The notes beneath the pieces were generated by a model. The model did not search any database. It had not been told where the DNA came from and saw nothing but the letters and a program-made list of their open reading frames with translations. From the NCBI GenBank assembly GCA_963575745.1, contig CAUYUJ010014359.1, positions 371,484-401,483 of the forward strand: a stretch of DNA of 30,000 nucleotides, given 5' to 3'. This document shows positions 8,765 to 16,885 of the stretch, one piece after another. How positions within the stretch are numbered: the stretch's first letter is position 1; each line of letters begins with the position of its first letter. The position numbers and the translations under genes were made by a program. The DNA is from Prorocentrum cordatum (lineage: Eukaryota; Sar; Dinophyceae; Prorocentrales; Prorocentraceae).

Positions 8765-9820
8765 TCAGCCAGGGAGGGCTGCCATCGACTTGGCCATCGT
8801 GCTCGCCACCTGGGCCTGCGCGGTCGCCTGCTGCGCGCAGGCGTGGACCTCCTCCGCTGTCCACGTGAACGTCGACGGGTAGGCCTTGTTCTTATTGATC
8901 TTCTCTCCGACCTTCTTCATCGTGCTCAGCTTCTCCAGCAGCCCAGTGGCATGCGTCATGATGGCCTATGGGATCTTGCTGACCCCTGGGGTGCCAGACT
9001 GCATCGCCATCTCCAGCTTGGGCATGGGCATCGCGATCTTGGCCAGGGAGCGCGTGACCAGGAGCCTGAGATCTTTCTCCTTCTTATCTGCGTCTGCCTT
9101 CTCCTTCTTCTCTGCCTTCTCGCGCGCCTTGCGCTCCCTCTCGGTCTCGGTCGGGGGCGCAGGCGGTCCTCGCTGGCCGTGCCCGCGCGGAGGCGGGGCG
9201 TCCGAGCTGCTGTCGCTGTCCGAGCCCGAGCTGCTGCTGGTGATCGGCGGCTTCGCCTTCTTAGACTTCTTGGAAGCAGGAGCCGAATCGGACATCTCAG
9301 CGCCCTTGCGCTTGCCCGTGCCGCTGCCCTTGCCATCGTCCTTAGCCTTGCCCTTGGCCGTATCCTTGCCAGTGTCCTTATCTTTATGCTTGCCGCTGTC
9401 CTTGTCCTTATGCTTGCCGCCGTCCGCATTCTAATCTGCGTTCTTGCCGCTGGCCTTGTCCTTGTGCTTGCTCCGATTCTTGCCAGCGTCGTTCTCCTTA
9501 TCGGTACATTTGATTTTCTCGTTGCCACTGCCTTTGTACTTATGCTTGCCGCTGTCCTTGTCCTTGTCAGCGCCTTTGTCCTTCTGCTTGCCGCTGTCCT
9601 TATCCTTATGCTTGCCGCCGTCATTCGCCGTATCCTTGTGGTTGCCGCTGTCCTTATCCTTGTACTTGCCGCCGTCCTTATCCTTGTCCTTAGCCTTGCG
9701 CTTGCCGCCGTCCTTTTCCTTGGCCGCATCAGTGTCCTTATCCTTGTCCTTAGTCTTGCCCCGTTGCTGCTCCTTGTCTTTACCCTTGCGCGCGTCCTTG
9801 TGCTGATCATTCGCCTTGCC
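8765..9820 (-). pseudogene. Gene B 3' extension, interrupted by a frameshift and two TAG codons
   Basis: One reading frame is clearly protein-like from about 9820 to 8765. It has a KDKDSGKHKDKD-type lysine/aspartate repeat (about 9815-9330), a segment reading MSDSAPASKKSKKAK, a serine/aspartate-rich stretch, a charged helix and a final Ala/Gln-rich helix (LLEKLSTMKKVGEKINK...). It is cut off from gene B by one extra base in the run of four T at 9821-9824, and is interrupted by TAG at 9431-9433 and TAG at 8966-8968. Both TAGs would be CAG (Gln) by one transition. Repaired conceptually, gene B would be about 900 residues. Possible explanations are recent decay, RNA editing or sequencing error. 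Confidence 0.55.
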
Positions 9821-11544
9821 TTTTGGCGTTGCCCTTCTTTGCGTCGCTGCTATCGTCGGAATCGCTACTCTTCACACACGAACCGCCCCCATCACCCATG
9901 CTGTCATCGGTGCCGTACTGATCATCGTCATCGGCCTCATCCGAATGGGGCTCATCCTCGTCGGAGCACGTGCTCGCCTCAGGCGCGTCATCCATCTCAT
10001 CATCGTCCTCATCCTGTTCGACAGAATCATCCGTGTCGCCCTGGTCGTCATGCTGGGAGGCCGCGACAGCCTTCTTCTTCATCGTCTTGTTCTCATTAAC
10101 ATCCCCCTCGTCTGAAACTTCGGCATCAACCCCTTCGGTTCTCGAGCGACTCGCAATCTGGGCCTCCCACTTCTCGAACAGGTGAATGTCCACCTTGTAG
10201 CACATTCCCAAGATTGGGTGGGATAACGTGTCCGTGCACGTCTTGCGGATCCTCTTGTACGGGAACCCCTGCCTCTTGTACCAGCCCAACGGGTAGTAGC
10301 CCCCCTTCGTCATGTGTTTGCTCCCCTTTTCCTTGATGCTCGTCAGCGTCTCCTTCAAGAACTTTTTGACTGCGAACGTATTTGGGCAGTCCTTCACCGA
10401 GGCCCAGAAGCTCGTCCTCTCCTCGACGCTGAAGCTCTTGAGGCCCGACGATACCTCCTTCCACTCGGGCGCTCTGGTGGCCTGCACCCCTCGCGTGCTG
10501 CGCAGCGCGCATCTGAACACTTGTCCTTTTTTGGTGACGCGGACGGGGTATGCCTTCATAACGTCGCATGGTTGCTGGCATCGGTCGCACAAGTAGGCTC
10601 TGTCTGCTTCCTCCAAACACAGCTGCTGCGACCTCTTGCTCGGGCTGCTGTTCAGGGCGAACGCCCCGAGTTTCCACTTGGCGCCCGACGCGTCCTCGCC
10701 CCAGCCGTCATCCTCGGTTGCCGTGCCCGCCGCCTTCGCCTTCGGCGGCGACACCGCCTCCGTCGCCTTCGGCGGCACGCCCTTCGCCTTCGGCGGCACG
10801 CCCTGCTGCTTCGCGCCCTTCGGCTTCGCGCTCGCCGACGCGGCGGCCTGCGGGGGGCCTCCGCTCGCCTTCGCGGGCGCCCTCTTCGGCGGTGGCGGTG
10901 CCGCGCCCTTCGACGTTGCGACCGTCGGCCGCATGAAGCTCGCGATGTCGGCGTATCCCGTCCCCTTGTTCCTGGCGGCCTCCTTTGCCTTGGCCACGGC
11001 CTCGGCCTTCTCCCTGGCGGCTGATTTCACCTCCTCCTTAGCGCGGGCCTTCTCCTTGGCCACGGCAGCTGCCTTCTCCTTAGCGCGGGCCTTCCCCGTC
11101 TTCATAGCTGGCTTCATAGCTGGCTTGGTGGCAGCGGCTGGCCTCCTGAGCGCGGCCCGTGATGCGCCCTCCTCCTCATCGGCCTCCTCATCTTCTGGCG
11201 CCTCGGGTGGCGGCGCCGCCGCGGATGGGCCATCATCGGATGGCGGCGCCGCCGCGGATGGACCACCGTCGGATGGCGGCGCCGCCGCGGATGGACCACC
11301 ATCGGATCGCGGCGCCCCCTCGGCGCCCAAGCCCAACTCTTGGATGAGCGCCTCCTGGATCTCTCCCTCACCTGGGCCCGCGAGCTGCACCGTCTCCGCG
11401 TCGCTGACCTCGCCGAGACGACGACGCCGACGACGACGGCGACGGCGACGACGACGACAACGACGACGACGACGCGTCGCTGACCTCGCCGCCTGGGCCC
11501 GCGAGACGCAGCGTCTCCGCGTCGCTGGCCGCAGCGTCGGCCAT
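9807..11544 (-). CDS. Gene B: zinc-binding, Ala/Lys/Asp-rich protein
   Basis: The start is chosen at the ATG at 11544 (MADAAASDAETLRLAGPGGE). A 76-nt insert (11484-11409) must be removed to enter the long downstream frame VSDAETVQLAGPGEGE. Next come three 11-residue PSDGGPSAAAP-type repeats (33-bp DNA units, about 11210-11310), a Glu/Asp-rich block, a long Ala/Lys helix-rich region and low-complexity Pro/Lys sequence. A globular domain of about 140 residues follows (about 10680-10130), with C-D-R-C-x3-C near 10563-10592 and a later FRC, typical of a small zinc-binding module. After it lies an acidic Asp/Glu/Ser tail ending at 9807 with TGA. That stop probably results from a one-base shift (see the 3' extension). 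I do not recognise the family. Its charge pattern suggests a DNA- or chromatin-associated role (inference). Confidence 0.6.
11409..11484 (-). other. Putative 76-nt GT-AG intron in gene B
   Basis: Two identical 19-bp copies (minus strand CGGCGAGGTCAGCGACGCG, at 11397-11415 and 11473-11491) flank a GTC-rich tract. Cutting at GAG|GTCAGCG in both copies gives an insert that begins GT and ends AG. Removing 76 nt joins ...LAGPGGE to VSDAETVQ at phase 0. Left in, the start-codon frame ends at a TGA 13 codons after the insert. Microsatellite expansion with frameshift is the alternative. Confidence 0.55.
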
Positions 11545-11612
11545 CGCTTGGTGTTGCTTGGTTGCCTGGGCGTGGACGCGCCCCGCGCGAGGGGCCCGCT
11601 AACGGGCGCGCT

Positions 11613-11632
11613 TGATCCGCACGAGGCTGACA
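11613..11632 (-). promoter_or_regulatory. Weak spliced-leader-like motif upstream of gene B
   Basis: The minus strand has AGCC, a 6-nt centre, then GGATCAAG, 70-90 nt upstream of the ATG at 11544. The similarity to TAGCCATTTTGGCTCAAG is marginal, and it is listed only because of its position. Confidence 0.2.
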
Positions 11633-11704
11633 TCAGTAAGCGCGGGGCCTCTATGCGTCAGCGATCATCATCGCTAAGTTACTTGCTCGCCTAAGTGGCA
11701 TAAC

Positions 11705-12051
11705 TGACTTAAGTAGCACCCCGTGTTATCCTTTTGTTATCCTTTTGTTATCCTTTGTTATCCTTTTGATATCCTGGGATCGGGGTCCGATAGGATAACA
11801 AAAGGATAACAAAAGGATAACAAGGGTCAACTAGGATAACAAAAGGACAACAAAAGGATAACAAAATGATAACACGGGTCAAATAGGATAAAATGTTATC
11901 CTTTTGTTATCCTTTTGTTATCCTATTTGACCCGTGTTATCCTTTTGTTATCCTTTTGTTATCCTATCGGCCCTGATCCCAGGATAACAAAAGGATAACA
12001 AAGGATAACAAAAGGATAACAAAAAGATAACAATGGGTGCTACTTAAGTCA
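11705..12051. mobile_element. 347-bp palindromic foldback element with GGATAAC iterons
   Basis: The termini TGACTTAAGTAGCACCC (11705-11721) and its exact complement (12035-12051) enclose a near-perfect palindrome centred near 11893. The body is about 24 copies of GGATAAC/GTTATCC (19 exact), usually 11-12 bp apart and joined by AAAA/TTTT. Their orientation flips at the GGGATCGGGGTCCGAT block (and its mate near 11970) and at the centre. It is AT-rich within GC-rich surroundings. It may be a nested foldback MITE, or an origin-like or protein-binding centre of the giant element. No clear target duplication is visible. Confidence 0.85.
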
Positions 12052-12136
12052 CTTACGGAACTTGCCCTACACCTGGCAGCACTTACCCAAGCGGTTGGCA
12101 TCGCTATCCCATCATGATTCTCGTCTTCCTCCAACG

Positions 12137-12302
12137 AGCGATCGCCATCGCTACTTCCCCAGTGCTCAAAAGCGATCGCCATCGCTACTTCCCCAACGCC
12201 CAAAAGCGATCGCCATCGCTACTTCCCCAAAGCCCAAAAGCGATCGCCATCGCTACTTCTCCAAAGCCCAACAGCGATCGCCATCGCTACACATCCGCAT
12301 CC
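12137..12302. repeat. Hairpin-motif array, exact 34-bp period
   Basis: Five copies of AGCGATCGCCATCGCT start at 12137, 12171, 12205, 12239 and 12273, spaced exactly 34 bp. The linker is TACTTCCCCAAAGCCCAA-like. Further single units follow near 12414, 12456 and 12499. The array lies 5' of gene B and 3' of gene C. Confidence 0.95.
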
Positions 12303-12539
12303 TCCTCCTCATGCCAGCTCCCCGCCCCGCCCACAGCAGGAACGATACCGACGCAACATACAAACAACGCATCCGCATCACCCCCACCCGCCTTGACACC
12401 CATCCCTCCCTGAGCGATTGCCATCGCTACCCAATCCCCATCATCCTCGCCCAAGCGATCACCATCGCTACATCGCATATCCCCTTCTACTCGCCCGATC
12501 GATCCCCATCGCTGTCTATTTTACTCTTATGCAACGGAT

Positions 12540-12722
12540 GCCCGCGCTCTCCCGCGGGCACGCGGGCGGGCCGCGCGGGGCGCGGGGCGCGCGGGGCGCG
12601 GGCCGCGCGAGGCGCGGGTCGCGCCCCCGCGAAGGGCCGCGGGCCGCGCGGGGCGCGCGGCGCGGCGCGGGGCGCGGGCGGGCCGCACTCCGCCCGCGGA
12701 CGGCGGCTCACCCGCCAGGCCG
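12540..12722. other. Extremely GC-rich block 3' of gene C
   Basis: Nearly all G and C (GCGCGGGGCGCGG words) directly after the gene C stop codon. Comparable GC blocks follow gene D (14550-14830) and, more briefly, gene B (8690-8735) and gene A (6045-6090). A strongly structured 3' UTR or termination region is a possibility only. Confidence 0.5.
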
Positions 12723-13743
12723 TCAGCTCGACCTCGTCGCGTTCGCCAGCGCTGCCTCCACGTCTGCCCTCGCCGACGCCAGGGACTGCGACTCGGCGCG
12801 GAACGCGGCGGCCGCCTTGGCGCACACGTCCGCCGCCGTGCTGGCACATGCCTCCGCCCGCTTGATGCAGTCGATCACCGCCTTGCATCGTCGCCGCCAC
12901 CGTCGCCTCGTCATCGTCGTTGTCGGCGTCGTCGTCGCCGTCGCCATCCTCGTCGCCAACGTCGTCGTCATGTCGCGCGTGCGTCGTCGCCCCCATCCCC
13001 CCGTCAGCGATCACCATCGCTTCCCTGCTCGTCGTCGTCGTCGCCGCTGCCGCCTTGCAGCTCGCCGACGAGATGGTCACCGATGATGCAGCAGTGCCGC
13101 CCGCCATTGGCGCCATGACGAGCGACATCGCCGACGAAGGTCCTGGCGCCTTGCTGCTCGAGTGCACGATTGCCGCCACGCTCTGCACCGTCTCCTGCAG
13201 CACCTCGGCCGTCTTCAGCAGAGCCTCATGCGTGCTCGAGCCGTCCGAGCGCGGCGGCGGGTGGCTCGGGAGCGGCGGCGGCGCCCCGCGGCGCGGCGGC
13301 GTCTCGGGGCGCTCGCCGCGGTGGCGGCGCGAGAGCTCGGCGCGGTGCTCGCCGCGGCGGCGGCTGCGCGACCTGCGGCGGTCGCGCCGCCCAGAGGCGA
13401 CGGCGGGGGCGGCGCTGCCACTGCCGCGCCCAGCGGTGACCTTCTCCTTCTCCTTCTCCTTCTGGTCCTCGTACTTCCTCCACTCCCGCACCTCCTCAGA
13501 CGGCATCTTGTCCTCCATGATCGCCAGGAGGACTTCTTCGCGCCGCGCGTGGCCCTCCGTGTCGGGCTCGCCCTGGTAGAACTTGCGCGACTCCACAGTG
13601 CTACTCTGCAGGTGGTTGTCGAGCCATTCGACGCACAAGTCGTGCGAGGACTTGTATGCCACCTTCCCGCACTTGTCTAAAAGGCACTTGATCCTGTACC
13701 ACTCCTCCTCCGCCTCCGACTTGGTCTCATCGACCATGGCCAT
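12723..13743 (-). CDS. Gene C: charged protein with Arg-rich centre, two exons
   Basis: Exon 1 is 13743-13054 (230 codons) and exon 2 is 12881-12723 (52 codons plus stop), giving 282 residues. Residues 1-100 are a folded-looking helical region (EEEWYRIKCLLDKCGKVAYK, then a Lys/Glu-rich helix). Residues 118-165 are Arg/Ser/Pro-rich, like nucleic-acid-binding or RS-type sequence. Residues 170-195 are a helix, and exon 2 encodes an Ala/Cys-rich helix (AVIDCIKRAEACASTAADVC...). Without splicing, the frame runs into arginine-rich nonsense down to 12487. The ATG at 13743 is preferred; an in-frame ATG at 13785 would add a PAPTPAPAPAP leader. No known family is recognised. Confidence 0.6.
12882..13053 (-). 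other. Putative 172-nt GC-AG intron in gene C
   Basis: The insert lies between two copies of the direct repeat TGCAAGGCGG (plus-strand 13050-13059 and 12878-12887). On the minus strand it starts GCGGCAGCGG and ends GATGCAAG, giving AAG|GCGG at both cuts and GC-AG ends. It contains one hairpin motif (AGCGATGGTGATCGCT) and GAC-rich sequence. Excision joins SASCK to AVIDCIKRAEAC at phase 0. About 75 bp of it recurs outside the gene at 14185-14262. Confidence 0.65.
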
Positions 13744-13861
13744 GGCTGGCGGTGCTGGTGCAGGCGCTGGCGTCGGCGCTGGCATTGGCGCTCGCGTCGG
13801 TGCTGACGTCGGCGCTGGCGTCGGCGCAGGCGCAGGCGCTGGCGGGCGGGCGCGCCCTCGC

Positions 13862-13878
13862 GAGCCACCAAATGGCTA
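13862..13878 (-). promoter_or_regulatory. Spliced-leader-like motif upstream of gene C
   Basis: The minus strand reads TAGCCATTTGGTGGCTC. This is the dinoflagellate spliced-leader core TAGCCATTTTGGCTC with a 2-base insertion. It lies 119-135 nt upstream of the preferred ATG. Confidence 0.55.
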
Positions 13879-13895
13879 TGATATGTGCAAATGCC

Positions 13896-13986
13896 AGCGG
13901 TCGGAATCGTTACCCATGCCATCGATCGGAATCGCTACCCATGCCAGCGATCGGAATCGCTACCCATGCCAGCGATCGGAATCGCT
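13896..13986. repeat. Hairpin-motif array, exact 25-bp period
   Basis: Four units start at 13896, 13921, 13946 and 13971, spaced 25 bp, with core AGCGATCGGAATCGCT and linker ACCCATGCC. The first two units carry substitutions in the stem. The array sits directly upstream of the spliced-leader-like motif of gene C. Confidence 0.92.
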
Positions 13987-13989
13987 ACC

Positions 13990-14270
13990 CAACAAACACC
14001 GTCGTCGTCGTCAGTGTAGTCTGTGTGCCGTCGCCGCGATGGCGATCATCACGGTGACAGTGGTGACGACGATTGCAACGGCGACACTGACGACGACGAC
14101 GCTGGCGACCGTTATCGCGACGATGACGACGGCGATGGCAACGACGACGGCGACGGCGACGATGCCGATGATGACGCCGACGATGAGCAGGGAAGCGATG
14201 GCGATCGCTGGGGGGAGCGACGACGCGCACACGACATGACGACGACGCTGGCGACGATCGGGAATCGCAT
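13990..14270. repeat. GAC-rich repeat related to the gene C intron
   Basis: GACGACGAC/GGCGACGATG-rich sequence. The part at 14185-14262 (GAGCAGGGAAGCGATGGCGA... to ...GACGCTGGCGACGA) matches the gene C insert in inverted orientation relative to it, including the hairpin motif and the CGACATGACGACGACG block. I see no coding signature. Confidence 0.75.
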
Positions 14271-14832
14271 TGAAGACAAGAGACGAGACGGGGACAATCG
14301 GACACTGACCCATATGATTTCTGCGGCCAATGGCCCTTAGGGCCGATGAAACATGTTGCCATTGCCACGCCAGTGCAGGGTGTTGGAGCCAGTATGAGCC
14401 CTCCGCTGTGCCCGTTTTTGGGCCCAGGTCTCCAACCAAAAAAAAACATGTTGACACTGCCAATTAAGTTTGGAAAGCGACCCGTCGACGGCGACGATGA
14501 CGACGATGGGCCATTTTATACTATGGCCGCCTGCGACAAGGCGATCCCGATCTCTTATGCGCGCCGCCCGTGCGCGGGCGGCGCGAAGGAAAGCGGCCGC
14601 GAGCTGATGCCAGCACGCGGGCCGCGGGCGCGAGCCGCGGCCGAGGGCGGCAGGGCGCAAGGGGGGCCGAGCTCGGCGCCGAGCTCGGCGGGGCGCGGTG
14701 GGCTCGCCACCCATTCCCTGTACAACCGATCGGAGCGGCAGCGAGCAGGCGGCCGCGAGCCGCGGGCGAGGGCGGGCCCGCAGCGGCCGAGGGCAGCCGC
14801 AGGCGGGCCGCGAGCGCAGCACGCACGCGGCC
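14271..14832. other. Intergenic region between genes D and C
   Basis: It holds a short AT-richer piece with two related blocks, AAACATGTTGCCATTGCCA (near 14347) and AAACATGTTGACACTGCCA (near 14445), followed by a GC-saturated block (14550-14830) just downstream of gene D. No gene is evident. Confidence 0.4.
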
Positions 14833-15981
14833 TCACAGAAACCGCGTCGGCGGCGGCCGCTTCGCCACGGTCGACGGGGCGGCCGCGGGAGCGGCGGCCG
14901 CGGGCACGGCGGCGGGGGCGGCGGCCGCGGGGGCGGCGGCCGCGGGCCGCGGCCCGCGTGGCGGCGGGCGGACCACCCGCGGGGGCGGCACCACCTGCGT
15001 CGGCGCCGTCTTCGGGTGCACCTGCGGCGGCGCCACCTGCGGGTGCGACCCAGGGGGGCGCACCCCTGGCCCGAAGGCGCCGCGGCCGTACTTCGCCGCG
15101 AAGTACGCCTTGTTCTTGCCGCCCCTGTTGGCCCACTTCCCTGTGTTCCAGCGGTAGTTCTGGCCGCGCCACGTCATGGGGCCGCCCTCGTCTGGGCCGA
15201 CGGGGCCGCGCTCAGCCCATGAGAGCCCCATGCTCTTCGCCACCGCCGCCTCCGCGCGCAGGTCCTCGAGGTCCTCGGGCGTGTACCTGTTGTTGTACAC
15301 AGCCTGCCACGTGGCGACCCGATCCGCCTCCGTCGGCCCCTGCGACGGCGCGGATGATGGCCGCGGGGTGGGGGCGCCAGCGTACGCTGGCTGCAGGCCG
15401 CGCGCGCTGCCTGCGCTGGAGGACGGCAGCGCACCCGTGTACGCCGCGTGCGACGCGGCAGACACCTCCACCGAAGCGTAGGCGGGTGGCGCACTCTTCG
15501 GCGGCTCCGCTGTCCTCGGCCGCACGCGGCGGCCGACCTCGATGGTCAGCGGCGCGCCGCTCACGGAGCTCCCCGAGGTCGGGGGCTCGGACACGGCCGC
15601 GCCGCTGCTCGCGTCCCGCGGCTCGGACACCGCCGCCAGGCCAGCGTCGGCGCCGTCGTCCTCGGAGTCGATGCTGATCGACAGCGCCACCTCCGCCTCC
15701 ACGGCCTCCTCGGCAGCGCCCGCAGCGGCAGTCGCCTCCTCCGCCTCCTCCGCCTCCTCCGCCTCCTCCGCGCCCGCAGCGGCAGCCTGCGCGTCGGCCT
15801 CCGCCTCCTGCTCCTCAGCCGCGTCCGCCTCCTGCGCGGCAGCTGCATAGTGCGCGCGCTCAGCCGCGTCCGCGTCCGCGCCCAGGAGCGCGTCGAACGC
15901 GGGCGCGGCCTGGAAGAACGCGCCCGCCAGGGCGGCAGCAGCGTCCGGCGGGCCCGCCTGGGCGCTGGCGTCCGGCGCCAT
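14833..15981 (-). CDS. Gene D: Ala/Pro-rich protein with Trp/Asn motif, 382 aa
   Basis: Start ATG at 15981 (MAPDASAQAGPPDAAAALAG), 109 nt after a strong spliced-leader-like motif. Residues 15-100 are an Ala/Glu-rich helix-forming region with four AEE repeats. Residues 101-110 (SISIDSEDDG) are acidic. Residues 110-215 are disordered Ser/Ala/Pro-rich sequence. Residues 215-262 are a compact segment with PTEADRVATWQAVYNNRYTP. Residues 269-299 are a distinctive aromatic/basic motif (TWRGQNYRWNTGKWANRGGK followed by NKAYFAAKYG). The C-terminus is Pro/Ala-rich repeats ending TRFL. I do not recognise the family; the Trp/Arg/Asn motif is the best handle for a profile search. The frame stays open far upstream of 15981, but only through hairpin-motif DNA, so I reject the longer starts. 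Confidence 0.6.
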   Translation of the reverse strand: MAPDASAQAGPPDAAAALAGAFFQAAPAFDALLGADADAAERAHYAAAAQEADAAEEQEAEADAQAAAAGAEEAEEAEEAEEATAAAGAAEEAVEAEVALSISIDSEDDGADAGLAAVSEPRDASSGAAVSEPPTSGSSVSGAPLTIEVGRRVRPRTAEPPKSAPPAYASVEVSAASHAAYTGALPSSSAGSARGLQPAYAGAPTPRPSSAPSQGPTEADRVATWQAVYNNRYTPEDLEDLRAEAAVAKSMGLSWAERGPVGPDEGGPMTWRGQNYRWNTGKWANRGGKNKAYFAAKYGRGAFGPGVRPPGSHPQVAPPQVHPKTAPTQVVPPPRVVRPPPRGPRPAAAAPAAAAPAAVPAAAAPAAAPSTVAKRPPPTRFL

Positions 15982-16089
15982 GCCAGGGCGGGCGCAGCCG
16001 CAGGCGCGCCGCGGAGGTGCCGCAGCCGCAGGCGCGCCGCGGAGGTGCCGCAGCCGCAGCCGCGGGCGGGCGGGCGGGCGGCGCGCCTG

Positions 16090-16106
16090 TGAGCCAAAAA
16101 TGGCTA
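16090..16106 (-). promoter_or_regulatory. Strong spliced-leader-like motif upstream of gene D
   Basis: The minus strand reads TAGCCATTTTTGGCTCA, the dinoflagellate spliced-leader core TAGCCATTTTGGCTCA with one extra T, 109-125 nt upstream of the ATG. This is the best match in the window. Genomic copies of the spliced leader are known as relics of reintegrated trans-spliced mRNAs. Confidence 0.7.
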
Positions 16107-16147
16107 TGACAACGCGTGCGATTAATGCTATGTGCAATGCGCGCGCA

Positions 16148-16612
16148 ATGCCAGCGATCGAAATCGCTTCCCCCCGCCCCATCTGCCTCCCACTGCCGAC
16201 CCGTCTCCCCTTCCCTTCCCATCCGATCGCAGTCGCTTCGCCCCTCGTCCTGAGAGCACCCCGTCCCCCATCCAAGTTGCCACCATCGCTTCGCCGCCAT
16301 CTTCGCCTCCTCCTCCTCTTCCTTCCCCAAGCGATTGCCATCGCTACCCCCCACTCCTCCCCCTCCTCCTCCTCCTCCTTCCTCCTCCTCCTCCTCCTCC
16401 TCCTCCTCCTCCTCCTCCTTCCCCGTGCGATCGCCATCGCTACCTCGCCCACTCTTCCTCATCCTTCCCCAAGCGATTGCCATCGCTACCTCTCCCACTC
16501 CTCCTCCTCCTCCTCCTCCTCCTCCTCCTCCTCCTCCTCCTTCCCCGAGCGATCGCCATCGCTACCTCGCCCACTCTTCCTCATCCTTCCCCGAGCGATC
16601 ACCATCGCTACC
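16148..16612. repeat. Hairpin-motif cluster with CTC microsatellites between E and D
   Basis: AGCGATCGAAATCGCT (16153), AGCGATTGCCATCGCT (16329, 16471), GCGATCGCCATCGCT (near 16428 and 16549) and AGCGATCACCATCGCT (16593) alternate with pure CTC/CCT runs (16355-16420, 16497-16541). The linkers CTACCTCGCCCACTCTTCCT are shared between units, showing local duplication. Confidence 0.85.
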
Positions 16613-16885
16613 CTCCTCCATATGTTTCCCGTCCCCATCCTCGGCGGCGTAGTCGACGAGGCGTCTTCGACAACGCATGCATGCTGCGCCGTTGCAGCAC
16701 CCGCGCGCGAATTATCGCCGACCAGGCTCAGCCCAGCATCCCCAGCTGCTGGACGAGGGCGAACAGCTGGCCCGCCACAGTTGCCACCAAGAGGATGGAC
16801 TTGCTGCGAGCCGCAGGGTCGGAGGATCCCAAGATGCGAAAGAGCATCATCATCATCGCGCCCGCACCGTTCAGTAGCGCGCGAA

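Noticed and set aside
8956-9810. 284-residue arginine/threonine-rich minus-strand frame
   Set aside because: It is the wrong frame of the KDKDSGKHKDKD repeat; the lysine/aspartate frame is continuous with gene B after a one-base shift.
7991-10099. 702-residue plus-strand open frame
   Set aside because: It lies antisense to genes A and B and the hairpin arrays, with leucine-rich nonsense produced by the complement of the lysine/aspartate repeat. The minus-strand frames have far better composition.
12137-12288. GCGATCGC as the cyanobacterial HIP1 repeat, implying bacterial DNA
   Set aside because: The 8-mer is only one form of a longer dyad whose centre varies freely, and the setting (introns, MITEs, leader motifs) is eukaryotic.
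12137-12302. CRISPR array (regular 34-bp spacing)
   Set aside because: The intervals between the repeated cores are near-identical linkers rather than unique spacers, and no cas-like genes are present.
12487-12881. Extension of gene C in its unspliced frame to 12487
   Set aside because: After the 172-nt insert this frame turns into arginine/proline-rich sequence crossing the GC block, while the spliced frame gives a sensible helix ending at 12723.
14346-15677. 443-residue plus-strand open frame
   Set aside because: Antisense to gene D and the GC block; its Arg/Ala/Pro content is what stop-poor GC-rich DNA gives. The minus-strand frame has the distinctive Trp/Asn motif and an upstream leader-like motif.
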